Origin: Prinsepia uniflora | Taxonomy: Eukaryota > Streptophyta > Magnoliopsida > Rosales > Rosaceae | Assembly (NCBI GenBank): GCA_032719365.1 | Contig: CM064866.1 | Span: forward strand, 7,917,781 to 7,981,780 | DNA length: 64,000 nucleotides | Direction: 5' to 3' | In this document: positions 48,653 through 59,567 of the stretch, one piece after another | Layout of the letters: every line of letters starts with the position of its first letter | Position numbering within the stretch: the stretch's first letter is position 1 | Notes under the pieces: generated by a model | Told to the model about the DNA's origin: nothing | The model's input: the letters and a program-made list of their open reading frames with translations, nothing else | The model's database searches: none | Program-made: the position numbers and the translations under genes

Positions 48653-49745
48653 ATGATAGAGAATTTGATGAGGGATAATGAAGCCTTTATGAGTGCTGTT
48701 GGTCCATCACCCGAATTGCAAGCAGCCTCTGAGCCCCAAGTAGCATCTGAAGTACCTCAACAAGATGAGGGATTAAGGGGATCACAAAGTAATGGTAGTG
48801 GTAATGTGGTATCAAATTCCAGTAGAAATGGAAAGAGGAAGCCAAGAGGACTTAACCAACTACAATGGGGGAAGAACGGGAAGGAAACATTGCACATGAA
48901 CGGAGTTGGGCAGCCAATTGTTCACGGGATAATGTTGCAAGATTCAGCCGGTATTTGGGCATCTTGGCACGTGACTCAAGAAACTTTCCAATTGACGCAA
49001 AGGATTGGCGTGAATTAGACGACTCCAAAATTTGCAGAGTTTGGAATATGGTGGAGGTACAAAGATCTTAATTGTTAATGATGCTTTTTAGTTGGATATT
49101 TAATTTTCTAATACTTTAATTGAATTTGAAGGCCACAATTGATTGTTAGAATGCCACTTGTCATCATACCATTGAGTCATTATAATTCAGTTGTATTTAT
49201 GTTAAGTAGTCTGTTAGATTAATGCTTAGCTGTGCAAAAGTTAGTAGATTTGTTAGTGTTACTTGGAGAGTACGGCGATGCAATTTTGATAATTTATATG
49301 CTTATAAATGATAGAACAATTCCAAACCCAAAGATGTTACATACTTTTCATATGCGAGGCATATGTTCGTCTATTGTTATCAAAATTATGTGTAGATTAT
49401 CTGCTATATAGTTTTCTTCATGTGGATGTTGCCTATAATTATTTTTCTAATGCAACTATCGGTGAATGTGGTTAACTAATACAAACCAGGAACGTTGTAA
49501 GACCAATTCTGATAATAGAAAGAATTTGAAGATGAGTCACACAACTGGGACAATGACTTATGCAGTAAAACGACATAAATACGAGTTCTGTTAACTAGGG
49601 CGGGGATCAACATAGACATGAGTTCTATGGGTGGCCATTTTGCACAAAGTCAGCAATATTGTAGTTCAGGGCCTCAAACCACCCAATTTGGAAATCAGAA
49701 TTATGTGGAGCCTTCACGGGTTGGTACAGCTTTCCATGCCGATTG
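48653..49745 (+). pseudogene. Ptta/En/Spm (transposase_24-like) remnant
   Basis: The first block, 48653-49060, has a Ser/Glu-rich start, then KRKPRGLNQLQWG and, after a one-base frame break near 48900, SRYLGILARDSRNFPIDAKDW and WNMVE. The second block, 49490-49745, reads CKTNSDNRKNLKMSHTTGT followed by a Gln/Ser-rich tail. This order is that of the second protein of plant CACTA elements. The AT-rich gap between the blocks probably includes an intron. Orientation agrees with the TNP2 remnant. The frame break makes it a pseudogene. Confidence 0.65.
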
Positions 49746-50488
49746 TCAAAGCGATAATTCTATTTAGTGAAGTATAGTAGCATTTGCCAATGTCTTCTTA
49801 GTAAATATTGTTAGTTTTTGCATATGAATATGTTGATGAAGACATGTTTTTTGTAAGGCAAATGTGCTCACAATAGTGAACATGTTTGTGGTACTATTTA
49901 TGGACAATTAAGTATATGATGTATTATTTATAAGGCATCAAGTTTATGATGTAGTTGATATGTAGCCTTGTTGTTTAGCTTCGATCTTTGTGGATGGTTC
50001 TAGGCTAGGGGCTGGTATGTAGCTCCATCTTTGCTTAATTTATGGATTGATTAATTTATACTGTAGCACATTTAAAAATATGTTTATTGAAGTAATATTT
50101 ATTTAAATATAGTGTTGTGCATGTATATGGAATTTCTGTGTGATATTAATTAAAAATTGGAATAATGGGCATAATAATATAAGTGTGGCTATATTTTTTG
50201 TCTCAATGATATTAATTAAAAATTAAAACAAAGGACACAATAATATACTTGTGTCCTTGAGTTTAACAAAACACATGAGCCCACTTTCAGAAAAAAGACA
50301 CAAAACATAAGTGTCGTTTGATTTTTGATAATTGGCGACAAATGATTTTATTTGTGTCCTTTTATCAAAAGGCACGACAGTATTGTACATAGATAAATAT
50401 TACTTGCTGGAGAGTATTGTACATAGATAAATATTAGTTGCTGGAGCGTGGCCACTATCATAGGACACAAATAATTGTGTCTATAGAG

Positions 50489-50692
50489 TCAAAAGACATA
50501 ATTATTGGTGTCTTTATTGTCTTCCTCAAATATCTTCTTACATCGAGTCTTCCAAATTAATAATCCACAAACCAAAAGCAAAAATAATGCACCACATATG
50601 GGAACCCCCTTGATGGTACCGCACACTATCTTGTAGATTAAAGAACAACCAATCTCTATAGGGTTTTTGTATTTGATTGACATGCCAACCAT
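50489..50692 (-). other. unrecognised fragment with one hydrophobic segment
   Basis: On the minus strand a 67-codon frame contains a likely membrane helix (PICGALFLLLVCGLLIW) followed by basic RCKK. Part of it lies in duplicated sequence also present in copy 1 (43945-44178), where the helix is not conserved in frame. Its last codons lie in the CACTA element. It may be a broken exon of a membrane protein, but no family could be assigned. Confidence 0.3.
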
Positions 50693-51010
50693 GTATATTC
50701 CATTTTTAAGGACTTTTCGTAGGTATCAATTTTTGATTCCTTAGATATTTTTTTCATGAGTTTCTTGTGTTGATTGTTTTCATTGTTCATTATTTGTGAT
50801 CGACCCATGCCAAATTAACATATAATTAATGTCTTTATTTTTACAGAATTTTACGTCACGGGAACAGTTGTAGCTAGCAAGAAGATGAAGGCCAAAACCT
50901 GTGGTCCACTACAACAGCAACAACAACAAAAACGGTGGATATTATATATTCCTACGGTCCTACCAGTTGCAAACGAAAGCTGGATATTCAAATCCAATGA
51001 TGGATTGACT
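50513..51010. repeat. local duplication copy 2, right part
   Basis: It resumes the match to copy 1 (43925 onward) with ATATCTTCTTACATCGAG, GATGGTACCGCACACTAT and AGCTAGCAAGAAGATGAAGG. It contains about 215 bp (50640-50854) missing from copy 1. Confidence 0.75.
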
Positions 51011-51239
51011 TTTCACGGTGCGTGAAGCCTTTGATCATAGTTTGTATTCACTATCTTGCGTGAAGCTGGTCTAAGTTCTTCACGATGCGTTGGGATCGCA
51101 ACCCATACATGCAGCAGCTCCACAGCCAGATCGAACAACAATATTAATTCTTTTGTTTATATATATATATATATATATAGTTGGCTCTAAATAAAAGTGA
51201 AAAATGGCAACTAACAAGTTTGATATATAATTATATATA
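51011..51239. other. SWEET upstream region, distal part
   Basis: No gene recognised. It includes (TA)n at about 51157-51178 and a short direct repeat of GTGCGTGAAGC-like sequence near 51017-51065. Confidence 0.4.
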
Positions 51240-51630
51240 TATAAATGCTATACAATCAGATGGACGGAATCAACTATTTGTTTAGACTCATTTCATAAAA
51301 TAATATTACAATTTAACCGTTCATTTTATATAATCATTTCTTCAAAAATTATGTCCACAAAAACTCATCAAATTTGATATATATTTTTTGGGCTATAAAA
51401 TACAATAGCTAAATATATAGACGAACATAGTGCGTCGTGCAACACAACCATTAGGATAACACAAATCAACGGTCTTACCAATAATCAATGACTAAATGAT
51501 TTCCTATTTGGATGAATTTTTAGAGGGATGATCTTTGAAGTAAGATCTATAAAATGAATGGTTAGACTATGAACTTATTTCGTGAAGTGAGTCCAAACAA
51601 GTGGTTTGTTGTTTAGCAATTATATATATA
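51240..51630. mobile_element. inverted-repeat element (MITE-like) in SWEET promoter
   Basis: The left arm (about 51245-51330) and right arm (about 51545-51625) are inverted copies of each other. Examples are TTTAGACTCATTTC against GAAGTGAGTCCAAAC, and AACCGTTCATTTTAT against ATAAAATGAATGGTT. The arms enclose about 215 bp. Both ends merge into (TA)n tracts, so target duplications cannot be read. There is no coding capacity. Confidence 0.7.
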
Positions 51631-51653
51631 TATATATATTTGTGTGCATATAG

Positions 51654-51664
51654 TATATATAAAA
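51654..51664 (+). promoter_or_regulatory. candidate TATA box of SWEET gene
   Basis: TATATATAAAA, 143 bp before the start codon, a normal distance for a plant promoter plus a 5' leader of about 110 bp. Neighbouring (TA)n makes this only a candidate. Confidence 0.5.
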
Positions 51665-51806
51665 CCAGAGATGAGCAATCAGCTATGTAAATAAAACCAA
51701 AAAGGTTTCACGTACTATATATCGATCTCCAGTTAACTGAAGCAGCTTCAGATTACACATATTCCACAGGAGGCACAAAGTAGCTTGTCTCTTTTCTTTT
51801 TTCAGT

Positions 51807-53638
51807 ATGGCAGCAATTAGTCTCATTATTTTCATTTTTGGTGTGCTAGGTACGTATATACATCCATCTCTGCTCTTTTTTTTTATTTGTTAATCTCCAT
51901 TGGAGTTCATGTGAATTACGTACATGATTTGTGTATCAATATTAATCTTCATGTGAATTTTCAGGTAACATTATGTCCGGACTCGTCTACATATCTCCGA
52001 CGTAATTAATTAACTTATTACGTATATACATCTCTATTTTGATTGGTTTTTCGCAAAGATGATCTGATTTCAATATCGAAGAGATTAATTGGATTATTTT
52101 TTGAATTGGTGGAATATTACAGGAACGTGTTTGTGCGAATTGCGAAGCGCAGATCAACAGAAGAATATGAAAGTATTCCTTATGTTAGCAAGCTATTGAA
52201 TGCCTACTGCTGGTCTTACTACGGACTAATTGCGCCCGATAGCGTCATCGTCGCCACCGTTAATATATTTGGTGCTTTTGTTGAAGTCATCTTTCTCACC
52301 ATATTTCTACTCTTTGCACCCCCAAGAATGAAGGTAATTAATTCATTTAATTATTGTTCAGTTTCTCTTGAAATTAAGTTAATTCATAAGAATACTATAT
52401 AATTATTGTCAGTTTGTAATTTTATACACACACATATATATATATATACACAGGTTAGGACTGCGATACTTGTTGCAGCTGTTGATGTGGGATTTCCAGC
52501 AGCAGTATTTTCGCTTACTCAATTTCTGCTACATGGCCAGAAGAGGATCGATTTCGCAGGGTTGTATTGTGTAATCTTTAGCATGATTGCATATGCTTCT
52601 CCTCTCTCAGCTATGGTAGGGTTTATATGCATATACTATAAGTAATGAGAGTTCATATTTATATCAAAATTTAGAAGATATACAATAGTTTTCTTAGTGA
52701 TGAACTGATGAAGATGTTAATTATTTATGTATGCTAATTAATTAACGTTGCTGTAATTTACGTGTACAGAAAACTGTGGTGACACTGAAGAGCGTGGAAT
52801 ACATGCCGTTTCTCCTTTCATTAATCCTTTTCTTAAATGGAGGAGTTTGGACAGCCTATGCCATTCTTGCAAAAGACTGGTTTGTTGGAGTAAGTTGACA
52901 ATTAATTAACAACATTATCTTATAATTTCATATAATTGAAGTTTTGTGACAAACAAAAAAAACTCCATAATTAATAATTTCAGGAAAAAAATAGTTAATA
53001 TATATCTTTATTATTCTAAAGCCACGAAGGTCAAAAGGCTTCACGAAGTTTTGTGATAAAAAATACGCCCATAATTCTATATTAGACAAATATAAATGAA
53101 GGTCAAGAAGTAATATATCGAGTATTTCTTTATCCTTTTGTATTTATTTCATTTCTCCTAATTTTTAAAAATTAAAAAATATTTGCACGTGCGCAAGTAA
53201 GTGCAGGAGGCTAGTAGCTTAATTATAAAAGAAGAGAATTGGTTAATTATACTTTTTAGTCAAAATTAATTATGTGCTAAACGGTACGTAAACAATATTA
53301 ATGCGAACTTTCTTTTGAGCAAATTATGAAGAGTTATCTTTAATTATTTGCTAAAATTGATATTGTTCATGGTTATATATTATTAATTCTTGTAATTATA
53401 TAGAGCATGGATGAATGATTAGGCATGGTAAAAATATTTGCAGATTCCAAATGGGACTGGATTTGTATTCGGTAGCGCTCAGCTGATTCTGTATGCAATG
53501 TATTGGAAACCATCAGCTAAGACATCCAAGCAAGTGTCGAGTGATGAATTAGATGATCAAGAGGAGGATCAAAATATCAGTGAAGCCCTACTCATCCCAC
53601 CTTCATCAAAATCTAACGATAACATTAATGTAGCTTGA
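51807..53638 (+). CDS. SWEET sugar transporter, clade IV (SWEET16/17)-like
   Basis: Predicted bidirectional sugar uniporter. Clade IV members act in the tonoplast and move fructose or other sugars. Six exons: 51807-51849, 51965-52001, 52123-52333, 52454-52615, 52770-52889 and 53444-53638. All introns are GT-AG, including the typical 37-bp second exon, and the total is 255 aa. Two MtN3 repeats (about residues 6-95 and 98-215) give seven membrane helices. Visible landmarks are RRSTEEYESIPY, pore residues N74 (TVN) and N194 (IPNG), W178 (NGGVW), and SPLSAM with MPF prolines. The C-tail is acidic (DELDDQEEDQ). KTVVTLKSVEYMPF strongly resembles Arabidopsis SWEET16/17. No stop or frame break is seen. 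The upstream region holds a MITE-like element and, further out, a CACTA element, which could affect expression. Confidence 0.93.
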
Positions 53639-55090
53639 AATTAAGTGATGATATCTATCTCCCTATTCGATCATTTCAATAGTGAATAAGTCACACTCTT
53701 TTATTAAATATCTATGTCTTTTAATTAGTATACGAGTCAAGATGTTGCTATTCATTTATAAAACATATAATTTTACTTGAGTTATGAAACCCGATTGAGT
53801 TCAGATTCACTCTATTTCATGCGATAACTGCAACAGATGATTTAATTTATTAAAATAATATCATTCACTGATAGACAGATTACGTGTGTTACTAAATGTG
53901 TTCAATTTAATATATCCAAAAATATCATTACTCAAATTATATACTAATTTGAGGTTTCACGGTTGGAAACTCTTCAGCAATCAACGTCGACTTCTCTTCA
54001 TCCCCTACCTGTCTCTTCTATCAATTAATTGTCTGTTTCCATGATTGCATATATGGGCATCTTTCGTTGAATGCATGATTGCATGAAGGTCTGCCAAATT
54101 AGTGAAACTCTATATAAGTAGTTATATTTATGCCAACTGAATTTTGTGATCGAGATTTCTCAAATACAAATGGTCGAGACAAAATCACTATTTGACCATA
54201 TACACTACTATTGACTGCAGCAATGGTTTCAGTTGCTGATTGGTTTTGACTTCCTTATTGTATGGTTTTTTATTTTTTAACTTACCTTTGATGGTAAATA
54301 TTATGGATATTGTTTATATTCTAAAAATTCATTCCTGAGCCAAAGCAAATTACCACAAAGTACTAGTCCAAAAACGCTCAACTTGGAATGTGCAGACGTG
54401 GGGACGGAGAAGAGCGGCTCTGATGCGCGCAAGGAGATAGGAGAGCAAAGGAGATGTTCTTGACGAGATAACTATAGCATGGACCTGCCAAAGTCTACAT
54501 GGCAGTCCAGGTTAGCATCTTCATTGCCTATAAATAGAGAATAAGTTTTCTTCTGAAAAGACAACCAATCAATCAACTAAACAAGTAAATTGATCAAACT
54601 CAATTAATTTCAAAACAATTGCAAAACCTCAAAAGTTTCATTGTTTTAAAGGCTCATCTCTTTAAGCACAATATGTTTCTTTCTATCTAAGATCAAGATT
54701 CATTTTTTTTTCTCAATTCCTCTTAATTCTTTACCCAAGAACAACAAGTTTTCCTTCATTTCGACTTGCATCACAAGTTAACTTTGAAGACCCTCATGCA
54801 TTCACATTTATCCCGACTTGCTCCCATAGTCAGTTTTTAAAGGTCACAAATGCCAACCTCATTTCAACTGCCACCCAAATCAGTCTTTATGGCATCTAAA
54901 CACACCCTTTGATGTTGCAATGTCGTTTTGAATACTCTACCAGCCTATGACATGATTCCGACTAATGTTCATTCGACTGATGATTTCTAGAATGTCCTGC
55001 CTGCTCAAGACTAGATTGCGAATGAAATAATTTACTTTCTGCATTTATAATTTTTCTTCTAGCAGTTCAATACTAACACATTTACTTTTC
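53639..55090. other. intergenic DNA downstream of SWEET
   Basis: No gene seen. The first few hundred bases probably include the SWEET 3' UTR. A CTATAAATAG box lies at about 54530 after a GC-richer stretch (54380-54520) and is followed by a CAATCAATCAA-rich leader, which resembles an LTR or other RNA polymerase II promoter. No matching second copy or element end was found in the window. Confidence 0.4.
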
Positions 55091-55478
55091 AGTATTTTTA
55101 CCTCGCTTTCATTATAATATAAACCAGATTTTTTAAAGAAGAGATCAACACTTGGGATATACCATCCAATGTGTTTCATGACTGCCTAAGTGTTGAATTC
55201 ATCTTTGTATCTTAGCTTGATACTATTACCCCACTTGAAAGAATCTGCATATCTAACTACTGACTTACTAAAATAACAAGCTGCTAACTTGAACATCATT
55301 GAAATCACATGAACTTGAACTAAATTGGAAAGAAAATTATTAAAGTCCCCAGAAACATCAAGAAGAATGTATAGAAAAGAACAGTGCAAGATATTTGTCT
55401 AATAGCCTCACAATTGTTTGATTACAAGAAAGGTTCTTAGGTCGCAAACAAAACTCATCTATAACTGTCTAGTAGGAG
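55091..55478. repeat. 385-bp direct repeat, left copy
   Basis: Matches 62858-63239 over its whole length with scattered substitutions. Landmarks are AGTATTTTTACCTC at the start and AACTGTCTAGTA near the end. A minus-strand frame (ending YADSFKWGNSIKLRYKDEF when read from its middle) may be a broken exon, but no family was recognised. Confidence 0.85.
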
Positions 55479-58400
55479 ACCCCAGACACTAGTGGATCCT
55501 GGGGAGTACTCGAACTTGAGTTCCTGAGTGGCACGTGTAGCCTTAGAGACCGTGACATTATTGATTAGACATCTGGGATGTCAAGGAATTGGTATACTAT
55601 TTTTGACTGATTTGAGCAGAGATCCCACATATTTTGGTTTTCAGCTGAGTCCCTACTAAGGAAATGGCTTGATTGATAAATATTTTCACTGGATTTTGAC
55701 TTGAAAAACCATATGATTTGATTTAAAGGAAGTGGTTGTTATAACTTATTTTCGGATGCATGCATACTTTTTAGTGAATGATGCAATTGTTTTTTTTAGA
55801 AATGGTGTTATAAACTGTTTATTTTCATCCACTCACAACTGTTACTGTTTTTGGTACCCTTCAAGTTGATCGCAGATGCGAGCTGTAGCAGAGATCGAGA
55901 CGTCACATGCCATCACAGATCCTAGCGTACTCTAGTAGCCCCGAGAGGGTTTGGATGTATCTCTGTTCTGGCACGGGGTGTCAGGACCCACCCCGGTTTC
56001 ACCTCGAAAACCGAGATAAATCCTGCTCCCGTCTGACACCCCGACACAAAACCAAGGTAAACTCACGTAAACCACCAAACTACACAGTCAGACACAGGAG
56101 AAAATTTAAACATCCCGAAGTCAAGTTTTACAGAGCATAGTACCAAATACAAAAGAAAGAAAACCGATAAACAAGGTACACGCACAACGGAGAAGTTTAA
56201 GCACTCCGGGGTCACTCTCGTAAATTCTATGCCTCCGACTCTGCCTCGACGCCGACCACCACGCTAGCTCCACGACCTGGAGGGCAATTTAAAACAGTAG
56301 ATGTGAGTGGACCATAAATTATAAAAGTTCAAAAACCATTTTATAACAAAACAGGGTTTTAGCCCTCCGTTTTGAAATCACATGCATAACACAGTTACTG
56401 AAAACAATTATAATTCACATAAAGATCGTCATAAAAACAGAATTGAAAGCAGTTATAGAAATCACATCATAACCATCATAAAACCATCATTAAACATAAG
56501 TCTCAACAATCATTATCCGATCAAACCTGTTGGACCTATCCGAGTCTTTAAACTCCCGAGTCTTTAAACTCAATCCAGGCCTCAATAATATCCGAGTCTT
56601 TAAACTCCTGAGTCTTTAAACTCAACAGGCCTACAAGGGAAATAACAATATATCTGAGTCTTTAAACTCCCGAGTCTTTAAACTCAATCCGGGTCCGTCC
56701 CCCGTCAATCAGAATATCCGGGTCTTTAAACCCAATAACCAGATCCAGCAAATCCAATCCAAAACCATTTGAAAACCAATTCCAAATCCATATCCAAACC
56801 CGAACCCGAAATCACCGGTCCGATGCCCTTCCCAGCATCCAAAACCGTCATTCCGAACCCAAATCCGGAATTCCACTTTTCAACTTTAAAACCAAATTCT
56901 GTTTCCCGAAATCCGATTCTAAAACCGAAAACCCTTGATCATCGAAATCATGTTCCAAAATCCCTTTAAAATCATTAGAAATCGTTTATCCTTTGAAATC
57001 CCGAAACTATAACATCATAAGCAGAAATCAACCTTTTATCGTAAAACGTACTGAAAATCGAACTTTCTCGAAAAACGTGTCATTAGGTAAAACCAACATA
57101 TAACCGTATGAGAAGCATAAAACATACTTAATAGCTTAAAACATAAATAAAAGCAGTTATGCATGCTCGAGTTTAGAGAAAGGGTCCACTCACAGTCACT
57201 AGCACGTCACTCGCGCCCCGTACGTCCCGTACGTTCCTCAGCTTCCTCGGGAAATTCTGATCCTGCCACAAGTCACCGAAGTACGTTACTAACACATCTA
57301 CGAAGGTCCACCTAATTTTCCCCAATAATCTCCGGGTCCTACACGTAACGAACCGGAACCCTAAACCTTCAACCTCGCAGAATTACTTCGAATCGACTTC
57401 CGATTAACCCGAAACCAATTCCAATGGATTCGTTACAACCTCTAGACCAAAAACCTAGTTGACCGTTTCCCCAAACACCGTCGCACGCGCCCCCACGCGC
57501 CGCCCAAAATGCCTGCACCCAGTGTACTGTTCATCGTCTACCTCGCGTGAACCGGTCTGAACCGGCGTTCCCTATTCTCTGCCTTCCGTCCACCAATTCG
57601 ACTCCTCTCTTCACCATCCTCACCGTCCAGTCCTAAGCAACCCATTCCCCTCACTCAAACACCTCAACACAGCCTCTAGATCATCGTCCCCAAACTCGAA
57701 ACCAAACCCGTACCATCCCCTGTTTCACACTCTGGCCACCCAAGTCCTCCCCCTTCACGGTGGCTATACTAAACGCTTCCTAGGACCTCCCTGAGCCTCA
57801 CCCAACTCACAGAAACCCTCGACTCACACTAAAAACCCATGACTTTTGGTTTGAAGTTCACGGCCAAAACAGAGCAAAATTACGGGAAGAAGAAATTACA
57901 TGTCGTCGATCGCCGCCATGCTCACCGCCGCACTCCCTGAAGTCCACAGAGCCGCCCCAGCTGCCCTTCGAGTCCAATTGAACCAACACACAGGAACACC
58001 ACCACCACGGCCTCTCACTTCTTCTCTATTTTTCTGGTTTTCCCCGTGAGCTCTCACACCCCTCACACACGAACACGACACTTCCCAATCTCCTCACTAT
58101 CTCTCTCACGATCTCTGGTCACTTACTCCCTCACCAGGACACACAAACACCCACGGCCACCGTCCAATTCTCCCAATCTCTCAGTCTCTGTTTCTCTCTG
58201 GTTCGAACACACACACACAGGCACACACCTGCACGACTTTGAACACACCCGTGCACTCCCTAGAAACGTCTAGCCAAACCCCACGTGTCACAATCCTCTC
58301 AACCCACTCACAAAAATCTCCTCTCTGCCCTGGACACTTGTCCAAATCCGGCTGCACCAAGTCCCATGTGCAAAAGACCAAAATGCCCCCCTTTTAAATC

Positions 58401-58926
58401 AAAAATTACCATTTTGCCCTTACCTTTTTAGACCCGTAACTTACTCATCCTAGGTCCGATGAACACGTGCCGCCTGTTGTTGAACTCAGGATAACAAGAT
58501 CTACCTAACGGTCCTAGGTCAACGTGTCAAAACCCGATCGTACGAAAAGTCAACTTCTCCCCCTATTTTACCCAAATTACGGTAATGCCTTCAACCTTCC
58601 GAACATCATAACTTCCTCCTCGGATGTCGGACTCGGGCGTGCCACCTGTCTACGGATTCGTAATGTCCTAAACTACGTTACAGTCATCGGTCAATACCCA
58701 ATTGACCGCCCGAACTAAAAGTCGACTTTTTGCCCGAACTAGGGGCAAAATCGCCATTCTACACCAACAGACCCATCATAACCGACTAACCACCAATTAA
58801 ACTCACTAATCCCCTCTTAATCACAGTCTTAACCCTAATTTCCGGGACGGGTCGTTACACAGGGTGTCAGACGGGAGCATGTCACATCCCGCGTTAATTC
58901 AGGGAGGATTGGGATGGGTCGTGTCA
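55479..58926 (+). repeat. LTR 3' part (family B), split by a family-A LTR
   Basis: 55479-55978 plus 58860-58926 match the end of the LTR at 59568-62728. Shared landmarks are TGTAGCAGAGA, GATCCT-GCGTACTCT, GTGTCAGACGGGAGCA and GGGATGGGTC-GTGTCA. The 5' part of this LTR is missing. It lies at the edge of CACTA-like copy 3 and is interrupted by 55979-58859. Confidence 0.7.
55979..58859 (-). mobile_element. family-A solo LTR nested in family-B LTR
   Basis: It starts TGTCAGGACCC and ends GGGTCGTTACA on the plus strand, 2881 bp. Flanks are CGGGG (55974-55978) and CAGGG (58860-58864), a target duplication with one mismatch. It carries the palindrome array (56535-56735) and the CACGCG module (57480-57510). 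No internal region or primer site is present. Confidence 0.85.
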
Positions 58927-59567
58927 TAACAGCCCGCCCAGAACGCCGACCGCCCCACCCACCTCGTTCCCCCCTCACTGATTAGCTTTTCATTGCTAGT
59001 TTTTTATTTTTTATTTATTTTGAATTATGTAAAAAAATTACATTTATTTTTATAAATATTATTTTAATTTTCATAATTCCTATTATTATTTTAACTGTAT
59101 TTGTTTAAATTTAAATTTATTAATTATCTACAATTAATCAAATACTAAAAATATTTAAAAATAAAATATATTATAAAGTTTTGCCCGACAAAGATTTTCA
59201 TCGAGCAGACTTTGAAATTATTCATTTTACCCGGCGAATTGTTCATCGGGCACAACTCAACGTTTGCTTGATGACAACTTATGTTCGTTGGGAAAAACAA
59301 AATTGTGGATGTGGATGTACAGCTTTGCTTAGCCAGTTTGTTCGTCGTGCAAACGTCTTCTATTTTGCTCGGCGAACATCATTTTTTGTCGAGTGAAGGA
59401 CTAACCCAACGAGACTTGCATGATGGAGGATGCCTGGCGGAGCATTGCTGGGTTACTATTTTGCCTGATGGGTTTGTAGGCTTGCTCAACGGAGCACCTA
59501 CAGCCGGTCAAACCTACATTTCTTGTAGTGTAATCTACTTCCCATTATCATCTCTAAATACGCTACC
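58927..59567. mobile_element. CACTA-like end fragment and duplication copy 3, left
   Basis: 58927-59530 is colinear with 45007-45599 and ends TTTCTTGTAGTG (59519-59530). It is followed by the host segment TAATCTACTTCCC, which is cut at CGCTACC (59567) by a solo LTR. Confidence 0.75.

Larger units (their letters stand above)
45831..50512 (+). mobile_element. decayed CACTA (En/Spm) element
   Basis: It starts with CACTACAAGAAAA at 45831. Subterminal regions at both sides contain many copies, in both orientations, of an ACACAAATAATTGTGTC-like motif (45855-46110 and 50195-50510). The right end has lost its terminal CACTA motif, since comparison with the empty site in copy 1 places the boundary near 50512. 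Inside are a TNP2 C-terminal remnant and a Ptta/En/Spm transposase remnant, both on the plus strand. At 4.7 kb it is shorter than autonomous relatives and cannot encode a full transposase. Confidence 0.8.

Noticed and set aside
50489..50692. Receptor-kinase transmembrane exon
   Set aside because: There is one hydrophobic stretch only. The neighbouring duplicate does not preserve it and no kinase sequence is nearby.
54361..55090. LTR or pararetrovirus promoter around CTATAAATAG at about 54530
   Set aside because: No element end, duplicate copy, coding region or TSD was found to support it.
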